NCBI RefSeq assembly: GCF_963678635.1
Contig: NC_087069.1
Span: 45,881,951-45,945,950, forward strand
Direction of reading: 5' to 3'
DNA from: Symsagittifera roscoffensis
Lineage: Eukaryota > Xenacoelomorpha > Acoela > Convolutidae
DNA length: 64,000 nt
Shown here piece by piece: positions 1-14,164 of this stretch (position 1 is the first letter of the stretch; each line of letters opens with the position of its first letter). The translations under genes were made by a program, and so were the position numbers. A model generated the notes under the pieces. The model was given only the letters and a program-made list of their open reading frames with translations. It made no database searches and was not told the DNA's origin.

Positions 1-734
1 GTTTTGAGTCTTTGGATTCGATTCTAACTTATGTTTAAATGTTTTCAATATATTTTCACCCATCATTTAGATATATCAGCAGTTAAAAAATGTCATTTTC
101 CATTCCCTAAGAGTGTTTTTTTTTGTTTCAGCAAGGTTCATTCAGTATTAGTGCAATTAAATCTGTACAACACTTCAAAATTTTGAACCACATTAGGTAT
201 CTACAAAATTTGTGTGATTTAAAGAATTTTTTTTCCAGTTTTTGAAAATTGTATATAAATGATCTTATAATTTCATCTCATACTAAGCTAAACAAATTTG
301 ATTAATCTAGGAAACTATACATAGTTTTGCAAAACAAAGATTTAGTTTACCTTATTTTTTTCAAAAGTTTCTACATATAATGTGAAAAATTGCACTAAGT
401 TTTTCCATTTTGTTTCAGCAAGAATTATTCAGTATTAGTACATATCAATAAGTAGAAAAAAAATCAAAACTCTACCAAAAAATCTATCTAACTCCTAAAA
501 TTTGAAATATGTAAGAGCTACAGTTTGAAGATGGTTATGTATATCTGAAACTTTGAGGAATGTTTTTAAAACCATACTGGAACGTAACGGAAAAATGAAG
601 AAAAACTCGAATTTTGGAAAAAACAAAGATGAAATAGATAAATCACTGCTTCGTTCAATAATTTTACCCCAAGTTTACAGTTTATTGTTCAATACTGCAC
701 TGCATTGACTGTAGCTACACTATTAATAAAGTTG

Positions 735-2686
735 AAAGGTTTTTTGTGTATTCCGTCAATCTCAACTTGTTTTTTTTTTCGGCCATAAATTAGCTCAACC
801 CCTCGTTGTCGGCTCTCATGTGGTAAACATATTATAAATGGTTCTCAATCCTCGACGTTTTTGATATAGCGTCAATGGAGCAATAAGTCTTCATAAATTA
901 GTATGACAACTCATCAGTCCTGAATTCATCTTTAAATATTAAAGGTTCTCGTTATTGTGTTTCTTTTGAACGCTACAACAAATTCGTGGTAAAAGCTCGA
1001 TTTTGATTTTGCACTAAATGAATTTCTTCGATCATTTTCCCTCAATTTTCCCAGCCATCTTTTTCTCCGCAGATCAATCCTACAAACTTTTCTCAGCAAG
1101 AGGTAAATACGGCACGTCATTATCCATTTCAATTCCTCAAATTTGTTTACATCACAAAAATTCCCAAAGATTTTTAGTGAAGCTGCAACATTTTCAGTAT
1201 AATGTACAATGAAAATCCGACAGTAATGAGTTCTCTGAGCTCAATTGTTGATGATAGCAAATTGAATCTCGCACAATTCCTCCTAATCAATGTTCAATTG
1301 CATTGTGCTTTCTTTCAGTTCCTGAAAAATTTTCATCATCGGCTCATTTGAAATTCTTTGAACATCTTGAAATTTTGTTCTGATTTTGAGCATATGTTCA
1401 AATATATATGCATTTATTGGATCAGTGTGTGTCGCACTCGATATTCTTATCTGAGAAGATGTCCTGCGAGGTTGTCTGATCTGATGAACAAACGGGCGCA
1501 GTTTGGACATCGAAAGCACCTGAAGAAACTGTCAATTTTACACGTAGGGATGGTTTGATTTTTAAATGTTAGCACTTGAATTTTTGAATAATTTTTCCAA
1601 TAAATCGATTGGCTAGCTCTCCTAACTGTCTTCTTCCTGAATGTCAAAATTTTAAATGAAAACCTTGCGTTCCGTTATTTCCTCCAGAAGAGGTAAACGT
1701 TCAATAGCGGTTCCAAGAAAAAAATTAGTAAGACTTGATTTGGATATGGACTCTGTAAATAGCTAAAATGTAGGAGCATCGAGGACTCTATGACTATGCC
1801 AATACATTTTTAAAGCGTGATTAGTCAGAGGTGATCTTTGTATGGTTGTTTTTTTAAAGAATTGTTTACTGAATGATATTTTAGTGAAGGTTTGGGTAAT
1901 ACATAGTGTGGTCATCCCAGAAGGATCATTGCAAAAAACAATAATTAAATAAAATAAAAATTTCCAATTAATTGGAACCTCTATTATTTTTCTGATGTTA
2001 TTGGGTACAAGGCTCCTCGATGTCAAAATCATCATTTTTTGCTTGTAATTTAATCACAAAAATTGCATACCGCTTGGGTACACAGTAAAAGCAATTTTTC
2101 AATTGAAATAAAATTTTAGTGCGCAAATTATTACCGTTTCGACCCTAGGAGAACAAATATAATGACAATGTTGGTTTTTGCAGCGGATTCCAGATTTTTG
2201 AATAATTCTTTGAGTTTTTCGTTGACTTCTTTGGTATCGAAGTAGGACATGTGAAGGTTAATTAACATAATTGTCCAATTTTCCATCTCCTTATGTACCA
2301 GAAAGTGTTGCTAAGAATGCAACCACCCCTTCATTTTTTCCTCATCTTCCCTTTTTTCATCCACTATCTTGTTGCTTCAAGTCAGCTATCGTTTCACTGG
2401 GTTTCCGTTCTTTTGCTCCAAGTTTTTTCTCCGACGCTGTTGGAGAGATTAGTTGCTCGAAAAATCTTTTTCGCAGAGAGAAATTATCGCTATTAGCGTT
2501 TATTCGATGGAGTTTGTTTCATGGCCAGAGGATAATTTGCTTTTTTTTTTGTTAATTGAATCAAGTACAATCAGGTCAAGAAAAAATCCAAAAGCATCAT
2601 TTTACGGTGTCCAGCTGCATCAGATCGCCTGTACCTTTGCTACAGCCAACAAACTTCACCTTCTCTTTCCTGTTGAGTGATGGTAT
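735..2686 (-). pseudogene. Left-arm PolB relic of copy A (dead, internally deleted)
   Basis: Read on the minus strand, this arm repeats the order of landmarks of the plus-strand right arm. After a TTTTTTTTCAG-like acceptor (exon edge 2686) comes a segment containing EVNEKLKDLF, then one with LRPFVHQIRQPRR, then the catalytic-loop remnant EMDNDVPYLPLAEK (about 1090-1135), and near 740-800 a C-terminal remnant EIDGIHKKPF. It is about 2 kb shorter than the right arm, because the exonuclease and most of the palm are missing around 1260-1300. Stops and frame changes are frequent. The catalytic Asp-Thr-Asp typical of family B polymerases reads Asp-Asn-Asp here. PolB identity rests on colinearity with the right arm and on family motifs recognised from memory. 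Confidence 0.65.
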
Positions 2687-4095
2687 CTGAAAAAAAATGG
2701 AAGATTTAGTAAGTGAGTAGAACCAAAATTCTAGAAATTTGCAGTTTGTAAGCATCAAAATTGGGGAGAATTGAAAAGTCCCAGAGTTTTTTTTCGAGAT
2801 TGTTACTTACTTTGGAATAGCAGTAATAATGATTGTTTTTTCAAATTCTGCTAAAACTCAAAAAACTAAAGTTTTCAGGTAGACAAATTACAATGAAAAT
2901 GTTTCTAATTGCTGCTGCTTATTTAAAAATAACCAATTTTTTTTTAAACCCAAGAAATCAGAAAGAAGTCTTTTTTTATTTATAGATTTCTTAGAAACAT
3001 TTCTACTTTTATTTAGAAAAAATATATCATGAAACTTTTGAAATTCCTCGATTAACTATGGAAAAAAGAACTCCCAGTGAATTTCTTTTTGATAACAAAA
3101 AGATGAAACCTTGCCGACATAAGAAACCTTGCCGATAAAAAAAACCAAAAATTTAAACATGAGAAACAAAATAAAATTTCTGCAGGCTTATGCATCGCGT
3201 AAGAATTTTTCATTATAATCCATCAGAAGCTTTTCAATCCATCAGAAAATTTTTTATTCGTCAAGTTTTTTTGTTCATGATATAAATTTGAGAGTGCAGC
3301 TCAGAGTTCATGGTTTTTTCAAAGCAGATCCCTCTCTTGGAATTTTCTTCGAACCTCATTGTACAGGAAGTTTGAACTTTGAAGACTGTTAAAGAATTCT
3401 AGGAACGGAAATTTTTTTGGGTGTTTTGAGAGATTTAGGACTTGAGTAGGAAATAAAAAGGAACCTAAATAATTTACCGTACATTTTTTAATTAATCTCA
3501 TTATTTCTAGATTGAAAAAAATTCTTTTCATGTCAAGTGTAATTGAACCGTAAGTTTGAAGCTCTGGTATACAATACGTGAATTAAAATTAAACTCTTTT
3601 TACTTCAATAAACTTTCTGAAGAAAATTTTTTTTAATCTGAGAAATCTTTTCTGTACAAAAAAGCGGTTAAAAAATTTAAAGGTCAACTTTTTTTCATCA
3701 ATAAGAAAAAGTTAGTGAAAATTATCTGTTTGCTTGTAAAATAAATCGGAGGGTTTCAGGTGTTTCTTGATTGATAGTTTCTAAAAAAAGATAAAATTGT
3801 TTCTAAGATTCTCTAATTTTTTTCTAATTGCTGATCTCTGATTAGTACGTTTTGAATATGTTTGGCTATTTTTCTTTAAGCAGCAGGAAAAAGAAACATA
3901 ATCAATCTGATTTTTTACTTATGACAATAAACATTTTTTGCATTGGAAAAAAAAAATTCAATTTCACTGCTCATTCTAAAATAAGTATGAACCTCCAAAC
4001 AATATTCTGGGACAATTCAAGTCTCCCCCAACTTGATGTTTACCAATTACAAATTTTTAGCTATTTGCGTACTTTTATATCTCGTTTTTTTTCAG

Positions 4096-7000
4096 ATGCC
4101 GCCAATCAATGGGCAAGAGAATATGAAGTGTACTGTTTGTAGCAAAGAATGCATGCAATATGATGCTGCTCGACACCGGATAAATTATGCTAAAAAGTTA
4201 TTCTTTGTCCTGGTTTTAAGTATTTTACTTACAATCAATTTTATTTGATTTGTCACGTGACCATGAAAAAAATTCCATCGAAATACAAGCTATCAACAGT
4301 ATTTTCCATTTGTGAAAAAGTTTTCCGAGTTTCTAGTCTCTCCAACAAATCGCTAGAAGAAATTGGAGCGAACAAACGGAAAACTCGTTAAACAGTAGCT
4401 GATTTGATCAAGATAGTGAACGATGAAGTGAAAGATGGCGAGAAACTGGAGGAGTGGTTGAGTGCTTGTCAGTATTTTCTGGTGGATAAGTATATGGAAA
4501 TTGGGAGAAGTGAAATTAACAACCTTCACATGTCCTAGTTCGATAAAAAAAAAATTAGTCGACGAAAAACTCAAAAAAGTATTAAACGAGGTCAATTCCG
4601 CTTCAAAACCATTATTGCCTTTAGATTTGTTCGTCGTAATGTCGAAAAGGGAGAACATCGGTATTAGTTCAACATGAAAATTTTACTTCGCTTAAGAAAT
4701 TGCCATTACTGTGTACGGATTACAATACAGGGAAAAATTGATAAATTTAATATAGTGGAGCATTGTACCTAAAAACCTCAGTAGAGAAATGGAGGTTCAA
4801 GCTATTTACACACGTGATTACGTTGCTGCATTTATCCCAAATGGATGTCCAGACTCTGTATTAACCGAGCCTTTATTAACAAACTATTCTTTTATAAACA
4901 ACCATACAAAGATCACATCTGACTAATCCGGGCTTTCACAAAGTTTTTGTATGGTCATAGTATCCTCGATACTCCTGGGTCTCAGCTATCTACAAAATCC
5001 AATTCAAAATAAATTTTTTAAATTAAAAATTTTCGTGGTCTTTTTTGATGATTTACTTCTTGTTGAGAATATAATTAGACTTAATGGTTTCATTTAAATT
5101 TTTGTTATTCAAAAGGAGACAGGTAAAAAAAATTAGCGAGAAGAAGTAATGAAAATTTGAGAAAACAGTCGAATTTCAAATATACTTGACAATAAAAGAA
5201 TTCCTACAAGTTAAATTGCTAGTTTCTTCAATGCTTTCGACATCCCAGCGAGGACTTTTTGTTCAACAGATTAGACAACTCAGCCAGCCAACGTCTAACA
5301 TGTGGAGATCGACTACGACACAATTACCCAAAAAAAGTATTAGCAGTTTGAGAAACGCTCTTTAAAAAATATACGTCTTCAATGTTCAAATTTCCGAAGA
5401 TAACAAACTATTCGACAATTTAGCCATTTTCGATTTTGAGACGATGTGTTGCATCAGACGAACTGAAAGCTACCCAAATTGCAACCTGATTTCGAAAACA
5501 CAATCCATCAAATTTTTGTGTCAAAGTCATCGAGTGTGGTCAAGGAAGCAAATGATGTTCATAAAAAGGACCCGCTGGAAAAAAATCATCAATTTTGTAA
5601 TCATCCTTAGTTTTGTGACCGAGAAAAACAACCTCGAAATGAGAACAAAACTTGAGATGTTGAAAAAAATCAAGTTAACCGATGTCGAAATTTTTTTAGG
5701 AGCTGGAAGAAAGATGTCCGTATCATTCAAAGGACACTTAGTAATCTGAAATGTCAATCCAACTTTTTCAGATTGCAGAAAAAAAACTGATTGATTTTGT
5801 GATTACGTTACTTGAAACCATTGTGATTACGTTACTTGATTTTGGACTTGATAGAAGATCAAACAACTGTTTTTTTTTTCATGTCATTCCTGATTCCCTA
5901 CTTTATCAGTGATATAGAAGCTGAGCCAGTGGTTGTCAAAAAAGCTAAAAATTTCATTTCCTTCAAGTCTGAAGACACTCATTTTTTCGATATCAGTAAG
6001 TTTTTGGCTGAAACATCATCTGTAGACTACTTTTTCAAAGTTAATGAAGCAAGTGACACGCAAAGGTTTTTCCTTTACGAGTGGTTTGACTACTCGAGAA
6101 TCAAGAATTACCTCCATAAGAAGCCTTTTTTAGTAACCTGAGACACAGAAATCCCCTAAATCGAGACTATGAGGACTATCGGAACTTAAGATTAAGTGGA
6201 CTTAATGACCAACAAGCACTGAAAATATTCCAAATCGACACAGTACCTGCATCTGCATGGGATAATTACAAATAGTTTTAAACTTGGCCGAAAAACGAAA
6301 GGACAGTTCAATTTTGTCATTGAAAATTAAATGATTTTTCAAAACTTGGTTGCCATAATCCAAATCGGTAAATCAACCAATGAAAGTTTCTACCCATTTT
6401 TCGACAAGGTAAAGATTTCAGCGAGAAAAACAGAGAAGACATAATTTTGAACTGTGTTCACGCGGAAAGCGGTAGTGGACCATATATTTATCAGGGTTCC
6501 ATCAAATGTCTGCAAGTTACTTAATCGTTGGAATTGATGCGAGATTGCTGTTTCCCAATTCAATGTATTAAGACTCCGATATAAGTAAGACATTAAAACT
6601 AGGCATGACTCAACTGGCAAATTTGAGATCATGGTATTGACTTTTTACCATAAAGAAGAACAAAACGACAAACTTGCAGATGGGTAGAGACTCTCAGGAC
6701 AGAAATAGTATTAGTATCCCAGAGGTTCACAAATGTTTTGCAATGATAGAAATTTTCTTTGTTTTGCAGATGGGTAGAGACTCTCAAACAAAGAAAATTT
6801 CTATCATTGCAAAACATTTTTGAATCTATGGGATACTAATACTATTTCTGTCCGAGTCAGGAAACTCAACGATCATTTTTTGGGTGAAAATTATTTTGAG
6901 GGGGAAATGAGAGCAGAGAAAGGTTTTATAACCGCGAAAGAGGTTACAAAGCCGAAAATATTTGTAAATGTGACTGTTGGCAAATTTTTGAAACGAAAAA

Positions 7001-8065
7001 CTAAGAATCATGTCCGAACCAATTTTTTCTAGAAACACCTCTTTTTGCTGATTATCTCTTTATTCTTTGTGGAATTTCAGTTCGTGAATTTGAAAATTAA
7101 TCTATAGGGCTATTTTCAATAAGATGAGCTGAAAAGCAAATTTGCTATTTTCCTCCAATATTAAAAAACTCTGAAATTGGAAAAAATTGTATCGTGGATT
7201 ATATGAAAAACATGTTCAACGAAAGTTATCTTCTTCCGGAGAATTGTATTTACCCACTTCAAAATAGAAAATGGTTTATCAATATTCCTAGCCACTATTT
7301 TTTTTAACGAAACTTGAATTGCAGTTTACAAAAACCAAGACATCTACAAGTTTGTGCAGTCAGTTTTTGATGCTAGAAGGAAAAGGGATCAGATTCCTCT
7401 ATCCTATCCGGAGTTGTTGCAGAGACTATGAAACTTTCAAATAATTGGACTTAGGATTACCAGATAGTGGATAGATCGAGACATACAATCACGATCTATT
7501 CAAATGATGAGCAAATCCACAAGGCAATTAAAAACTCAATTTTCAAACGATTGATCACTGATTAGAAAGATTTGTACGAGATTGAATCATTTCAGTCAAG
7601 AATTGAGTGCGGAAACTCTTAATTGTCGGATTTCCACAATGCAAAAAACTGAGAAGGGTTTAGCTTCACTATAAATCTTTGGCAATTTTTGTAATGTAAG
7701 CAAATTTGAGGAACACAAATGGGTACGGGTTTCCTGTATTTACTTCTTGCTGAGAAATAATTGCAGGATTGCTTTCGTCCGGAGAAAAAGATGACAGGGA
7801 AAAATTTGGAGAAAATGATTGAGGAGACTCATTTAAAGCAGATTCAAAAACAAGCTTTTTTCCACAAACATGTAGCAATCACAAGAAACATAACATACGA
7901 GTGCCTTGAATGTTTAAAGATGAACTCAGAAGTACTGAAATGTCAGATTATTATAAGTATCATAAGTGTGCTACATGAGAGCAGACAAGGAAGGGGTTGA
8001 GCTATTTTCTACACAAAAAAACAAGTTCAGAATGACGGAATACACATAAAACTTTTGAACTTGTA
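4096..8065 (+). pseudogene. Right-arm protein-primed family B DNA polymerase relic, copy A
   Basis: A polypyrimidine-TTCAG acceptor precedes 4096. The following frame carries a cysteine cluster (MKCTVCSKEC). Downstream are LAIFDFETMC (5420-5449, like the ExoI Asp-x-Glu motif), a 70-101 codon block containing FFLYEWFDY (about 6080), a palm segment with VVAETMKL and YQIVDRSRHT (about 7415-7490), FKRLITD (7549-7569), and a C-terminal remnant with GLSYF and HKK (about 8000-8040). Order and spacing match family B (protein-primed, 'organellar and viral') polymerases as known to me. Several stops and frameshifts interrupt it, and the catalytic YxDTDS site is not recognisable. The gene is dead. Confidence 0.75.
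6697..6853. repeat. 65-bp inverted repeat (hairpin), copy A
   Basis: Arms 6697-6761 and 6789-6853 are reverse complements with a few mismatches, separated by a 27-nt loop. The loop contains GCAGATGGGTAGAGACTCTCA, which also lies directly left of the left arm. The arrangement is therefore repeat-arm-repeat-arm'. The same structure occurs in copies C and D. Confidence 0.9.
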
Positions 8066-8851
8066 AGTAACTTTAGTGTAGCTACAACCAAGGCAGTGCA
8101 GTATTGAACAATCGACTTTAAATTTTGGATTAAAACGATTATACGAAGCAGTGATTTATAAAAGTCATCTTTGAAACTTATTTTTTTTTCCAAAAAAAAA
8201 TGTTTTTTTTTTCTCAAAATTCCAGATTGATTTTTGAAGTTTTAAGAAAAATTCAGGTTTAGAGAACAAAAATTAAAATGAAGTTTTTACACATCTCAAT
8301 TGTTAGGAGTTGCATTGAAAGTGCATGTCTTGGGAAATTCGAGCGCCAAAAAATTTTTTAAGGTTGTCTGCCAAAATTTATTGAAAACGTACAAACTGGA
8401 ACTTTCAATTTAATTTAACATATCCTAATACATGGGAAAGCTTAACACCCATCTTAATATATTGGAATCAAATCACTATCTTAAAACATAGCCTGCTGAC
8501 CAGATATCAATAACTCATGTTAAAACATGGGAATCAGCAACCATCAACTCCAACCCCCTTCTGATTGCCTCACTCTTCTACTAGTCCCTCTGTTTTGAAG
8601 TTCCGAACATTTTCTACCTATTCATTTGTGATGAAACTGAATGAATCTTGTTGAAACAAAACAACTTGTTGAAACAAAAGATTTTTGGGGAATCTTTCAC
8701 GTTATCTATGCTTATACCCAGATGATTGGTGTAAACTGAAACTTGTTACAGCAATTACTACAAAGAAAAAACTTAGAATTATAGAAGAAACTCAGCATAT
8801 GAATGAGACGAAGTTAAAAAAAAATTCAGTAACAAATTTCAAAAACTGAGC

Positions 8852-9933
8852 CTCTCCTAACTGTCTTCTTCCTGAATGTCAAAATTTTAAATGAAAACCT
8901 TGCGTTCCGTTATTTCCTCCAGAAGAAGTAAACGTTCAATAGCGGTTCCAAGAAAAAAATTAGTAAGACTTGATTTGGATATGGACTCTGTAAATAGCTA
9001 AAATGTAGGAGCATCGAGGACTCTATGACTATGCCAATACATTTTTAAAGCGTGATTAGTCAGAGGTGATCTTTGTATGGTTGTTTTTTTAAAGAATTGT
9101 TTACTGAATGATATTTTAGTGAAGGTTTGGGTAATACATAGTGTGGTCATCCCAGTAGGATCATTGCAAAAAACAATAATTAAATAAAAATAAAAATTTC
9201 CAATTAATTGGAACCTCTATTATTTTTCTGATGTTATTGGGTACAAGGCTCCTCGACGTCAAAATCATCATTTTTTGCTTGTAATTTAATCACAAAAATT
9301 GCATACCGCTTGGGTACACAGTAAAAGCAATTTTTCAATTGAAATAAAATTTTAGTGCGCAAATTAATACCAATGATAACCCGTTTCGACCCTAGGAGAA
9401 CAAATATAATGACAATGTTGGTTTTTGCAGCGGATTCCAGATTTTTGAATAAGTCTTTGAGTTTTTCGTTGACTTCTTTGGTATCGAAGTAGGACATGTG
9501 AAGGTTAATTAACATAATTGTCCAATTTTCCATCTCCTTATGTACCAGAAAGTGTTGCTAAGAATGCAACCACCCCCTTCATTTTTTCCTCATCTTCCCT
9601 TTTTTCATCCACTATCTTGTTGCTTCAAGTCAGCTATCGTTTCACTGGGTTTCCGTTCTTTTGCTCCAAGTTTTTTCTCCGACGCTGTTGGAGAGATTAG
9701 TTGCTCGAAAAATCTTTTTCGCAGAGAGAAATTATCGCTATTAGCGTTTATTCGATGGAGTTTGTTTCATGGCCAGAGGATAATTTGCTTTTTTTTGTTA
9801 ATTGAATCAAGTAAAATCAGGTCAAAAAAAAAATCCAAAAGCATCATTTTACGGTGTCCAGCTGCATCAGATCGCCTGTACCTTTGCTACAGCCAACAAA
9901 CTTCACCTTCTCTTTCCTGTTGAGTGATGGTAT
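8852..9933 (-). pseudogene. Left-arm PolB relic, copy B (fragment)
   Basis: This is the minus-strand equivalent of 1617-2686. The longest open stretch (9533-9234, 99 codons, EVNEKLKDLFKNLESAAK) is longer than in copy A because copy A lacks a few bases here. The 3' three-quarters of the arm are missing at the junction with copy A. It is not functional. Confidence 0.6.
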
Positions 9934-11345
9934 CTGAAAAAAAATGGAAGATTTAGTAAGTGAGTAGAACCAAAATTCTAGAAATTTGCAGTTTGTAAGC
10001 ATCAAAATTGGGGAGAATTGAAAAGTCCCAGAGTTTTTTTTGAGATTATTACTTACTTTGGAATAGCAGTAATAATGATTGTTTTTTCAAATTCTGCTAA
10101 AACTCAAAAAACTAAAGTTTTCAGGTAGACAAATCACAATGAAAATGTTTCTAATTGCTGCTGCTTATTTAAAAATAACCAATTTTTTTTTAAACCCAAG
10201 AAATCAGAAATAGGTCTTTTTTTTATTCATAGATTTCTTAGAAACATTTCTACTTTTATTTAGAAAAAATATATTATGAAACTTTTCAAATTCCTCGATT
10301 AACTATGGAAAAAAGAACTCCCAGTGAATTTCTTTTTGATAACAAAAAGATGAAACCTTGCCGACATAAGAAACCTTGCCGATAAAAAAAACCAAAAATT
10401 TAAACATGAGAAACAAAATAAAATTTCTGCAGGCTTATGCATCGCGTAAGAATTTTTCATTATAATCCATCAGAAGCTTTTCAATCCATCAGAAAATTTT
10501 TAATTCGTCAAGTTTTTTTGTTCATGATATAAATTTGAGAGTGCAGCTCAGAGTTCATGGTTTTTTCAAAGCAGATCCCTCTCTTGGAATTTTCTTCGAA
10601 CCTCATTGTACAGGAAGTTTGAACTTTGAAGACTGTTAAAGAATTCTAGGAACAGAAATTTTTTTGGGTGTTTTGAGAGATTTAGGACTTGAGTAGGAAA
10701 TAAAAAGGAACTTAAATAGTTTACCGTACACTTTTTTAATTAATCTCATTATTTCTAGAATGAAAAAAATTCTTTTCATGTCAAGTGTAATTGAACCGTA
10801 AGTTTGAAGCTCTGGTATACAATACGTGAATTAAAATTAAACTCTTTTTACTTCAGTAAACTTTCTGAAGAAAATTTTTTTTAATCTGAGAAATCTTTTC
10901 TGTACAAAAAAGCGGTTAAAAAATTTAAAGGTCAACTTTTTTTCATCAATAAGAAAAAGTTAGTGAAAATTATCTGTTTGCTTGTAAAATAAATCGGAGG
11001 GTTTCAGGTGTTTCTTGATTGATAGTTTCTAAAAAATGATAAAATTGTTTCTAAGATTCTCTAATTTTTTTCTAATTGCTGATCTCTGATTAGTAGGTTT
11101 TGAATATGTTTGGCTATTTTTCTTTAAGCAGCAGGAAAAAGAAACATAATCAATCTGATTTTTTACTTATGACAATAAACATTTTTTGCATTGGAAAAAA
11201 AAAATTCAATTTCACTGCTCATTCTAAAATAAGTATGAACCTCCAAACAATATTCTGGGACAATTCAAGTCTCCCCCAACTTGATGTTTACCAATTACAA
11301 ATTTTTAGCTATTTGCGTACTTTTATATCTCGTTTTTTTTTTCAG

Positions 11346-13601
11346 ATGAATGGGCAAGAGAATATGAAGTGTACTGTTTGTAGCAAAGAATGCATGCAAA
11401 ATGATGGTGCTCGACACCGGATAAATTATGCTAAAAAGTTATTCTTTGTCCTGGTTTTAAGGATTTTACTTACAATCAATTTTATTTGATTTGTCACGTG
11501 ACCATGAAAAAAATTCCATCGAAATACAAGCTATCAACAGTATTTTCCATTTGTGAAAAAAGTTTTCCGAGTTTCTAGTTTCTCCAACAAATCGCTAGAA
11601 GAAATTGGAGCGAACAAACGGAAAACTCGTTAAACGGTAGCTGATTTGATCAAGATAGTGAACGATGAAGTGAAAGATGGCGAGAAACTGGAGGAGTGGT
11701 TGAGTGCTTGTCAGTCTTTTCTGGTGGATAAGTATATGGAAATTGGGAGAAGTGAAATTAACAACCTTCACATGTCCTAGTTCGATAAAAAAAAATTAGT
11801 CGACGAAAAACTCAAAAAAGTATTAAACGAGGTCAATTCCGCTTCAAAACCATTATTGCCTTTAGATTTGTTCCTCGTAATGTCGAAAAGGGAGAACATC
11901 GGTATTAGTTCAACATGAAAATTTTACTTCGCTTAAGAAATTGCCATTACTGTGTACGGATAACAATACAGGGAAAAATTGATAAATTTAATATAGTGGA
12001 GCATTGTACCTAAAAACCTCAGTAGAGAAATGGAGGTTCAAGCTATTTACTCACGTGATTATGTTGCTGCATTTATCCCAAATGGATGTCCAGACTCTGT
12101 ATTAACCGAGCCTTTATTAACAAACTATTCTTTTATAAACAACCATACAAAGATCACATCTGACTAATCCGGGCTTTCACAAAGTTTTTGTATGGTCATA
12201 GTATCCTCGATACTCCTGGGTCTCAGCTATCTACAAAATCCAATTCAAAATAAATTTTTTAAATTAAAAATTTTCGTGGTCTTTTTTGATGATTTACTTC
12301 TTGTTGAGAATATAATTAGACTTAACGGTTTCATTTAAATTTTTCTTATTCAAAAGGAGACAGGTAAAAAAAATTAGCGAGAAGAAGTAATGAAAATTTG
12401 AGAAAACAGTCGAATTGCAAATATACTTGACAATAAAAGAATTCCTACAAGTTAAATTGCTAGTTTCTTCAATGCTTTCGACATCCCAGCGGCGACTTTT
12501 TGTTCAACAGATTAGCCAACTCCGCCAGCCAACGTCTAACATGTGGAGATCGACTACGACACAATTACCCAAAAAAAGTATTAGCAGTTCGAGAAACGCT
12601 CTTTAAAAAATATACGTCTTCAATGTTCAAATTTCCGAAGATAACAAACTATTCGACAATTTAGCCATTTTCGATTTTGAGACGATGTGTTGCATCAGAC
12701 GAACTGAAAGCTACCCAAATTGCAACCTGATTTCGAAAACACAATTTCATCAAATTTTTGTGTCAAAGTCATCGAGTGTGGTCAAGGAAGCAATTGATGT
12801 TCATAAAAAGGACCCGCTGGAAAAAAATCATCAATTTTGTAATCATCCTTAGTTTTATGACCGAGAAAAACAACCTCGAAATGAGAACAAAACTTGAGAT
12901 GTTGAAAAAAATCAAGTTAACCGATGTCGAAATTTTTTTAGGAGCTGGAAGAAAGATGTCCGTATCATTCAAAGGACACTTAGTAATCTGAAATGTCAAT
13001 CCAACTTTTTCAGATTGCAGAAAAAAAACTGATTGATGATTACGTTTGTGATTACGTTACTTGAAACCATTGTGATTACGTTACTTGATTTTGGACTTGA
13101 TAGAAGATCAAACAACTGTTTTTTTTTCATGTCATTCCTGATTCCCTACTTTATCAGTGATATAGAAGCCAGTGGTTGTCAAAAAAGCTAAAAATTTCAT
13201 TTCCTTCAAGTCTGAAGACACTCATTTTTTCGATATCAGTAAGTTTTTGGCTGAAACATCATCTGTAGACTACTTTTTCAAAGTTAATGAAGCAAGTGAC
13301 ACGCAAAAGTTTTTCCTTTACGAGTGGTTTGACTACTCGAGAATCAAGAATTACCTCCAAAAGAAGCCTTTTTTAGTAACTTGAGACACATAAATCCCCT
13401 AAATCGAGACTATGAGGACTATCGGAACTTAAGATTAAGTGGACTTGATGACCAACAAGCACTGAAAATATTTCAAATCGACACAGTACCTGCATCTGCA
13501 TGGGATAATTACAAATAGTTTTAGACTTGGCCGAAAAACGAAAGGACAGTTCAATTTTGTCATTGAAAATTAAATGATTTTTCAATCCAAATCGGTAAAT
13601 C
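11346..13601 (+). pseudogene. Right-arm PolB relic, copy B (N-terminal and exonuclease part only)
   Basis: The acceptor TTTTTTTTTCAG ends at 11345. The cysteine-cluster segment (MKCTVCSKEC), the FDFETMC motif (about 12675) and the FFLYEWFDY block (about 13320) are present and broken as in copy A. The relic stops where the TATG array starts, so no palm domain exists. A 129-codon ORF (11100-11489) here is created by small indels across the acceptor and is not evidence of function. Confidence 0.65.
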
Positions 13602-14164
13602 ATGTATGTATGTATGTATGTATGTATGTATGTATGTATGTATGTATGTATGCATGTATGCATGTATGTATGTATGTATGTATGTATGTATGTATGTATG
13701 TATGTATGTATTTATGTATGTATGTATGTATGTATGTATGTAGGTATGTATGTATGTATGTATGTATGTATGTATGTATGTATGTATGCATGTATGTATG
13801 TATGTATGTATGTATGTATGTATGTATGTATGTATGTATGTATGTATGTATGTATGTATGTATGTATGTATGTATGTATGTATGTATGTATGTATGTATG
13901 TATGTATGTATGTATGTATGTATGTATGTATGTATGTATGTATGTATGTATGTATGTATGTATGTATGTATGTATGTATGTATGTATGTATGTATGTATG
14001 TATGTATGTATGTATGTATGTATGTATGTATGTATGTATGTATGTATGTATGTATGTATGTATGTATGTATGTATGTATGTATGTATGTATGTATGTATG
14101 TATGTATGTATGTATGTATGTATGTATGTATGTATGTATGTATGTATGTATGTATGTATGTATG

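Larger units (their letters stand above)
1..8851 (+). repeat. Copy A of the long PolB-relic repeat unit
   Basis: This is the most complete left-hand copy and may continue off the window. Base 1 corresponds to 19863 in copy C, and the two run in parallel with a few percent difference up to about 8840. The unit has two halves. The left half (about 1-2690) resembles the reverse complement of the right half (about 4096-8850 plus the sequence seen at 27100-27600 in copy C). Coding relics of a family B DNA polymerase lie in both halves. No intact gene exists; the ORFs of 60-100 codons are remnants or shadows. A 5-bp duplication (TATCC, near 7400) that is absent from copy C adds a private frameshift. 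Confidence 0.9.
8852..13601 (+). repeat. Copy B of the PolB-relic unit, truncated at both ends
   Basis: This copy starts abruptly at the base equivalent to 1617 in copy A (CTCTCCTAAC). It ends at the equivalent of about 6375, where (TATG)n begins. It lacks the palm half of the right-arm polymerase and the 65-bp hairpin. Small private differences include loss of 10 bp after the acceptor at 11346 and loss of 15 bp near 13585. It has no intact gene. Confidence 0.9.

Noticed and set aside
2271-2555. Plus-strand ORF of 94-134 codons conserved in four copies (also 9540, 22143, 29418)
   Set aside because: Antisense to the left-arm PolB relic; it is conserved only because the copies are young.
5527-5757. 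Minus-strand ORF of 76 codons repeated in copies A-D
   Set aside because: Shadow of the right-arm polymerase region; no independent support.
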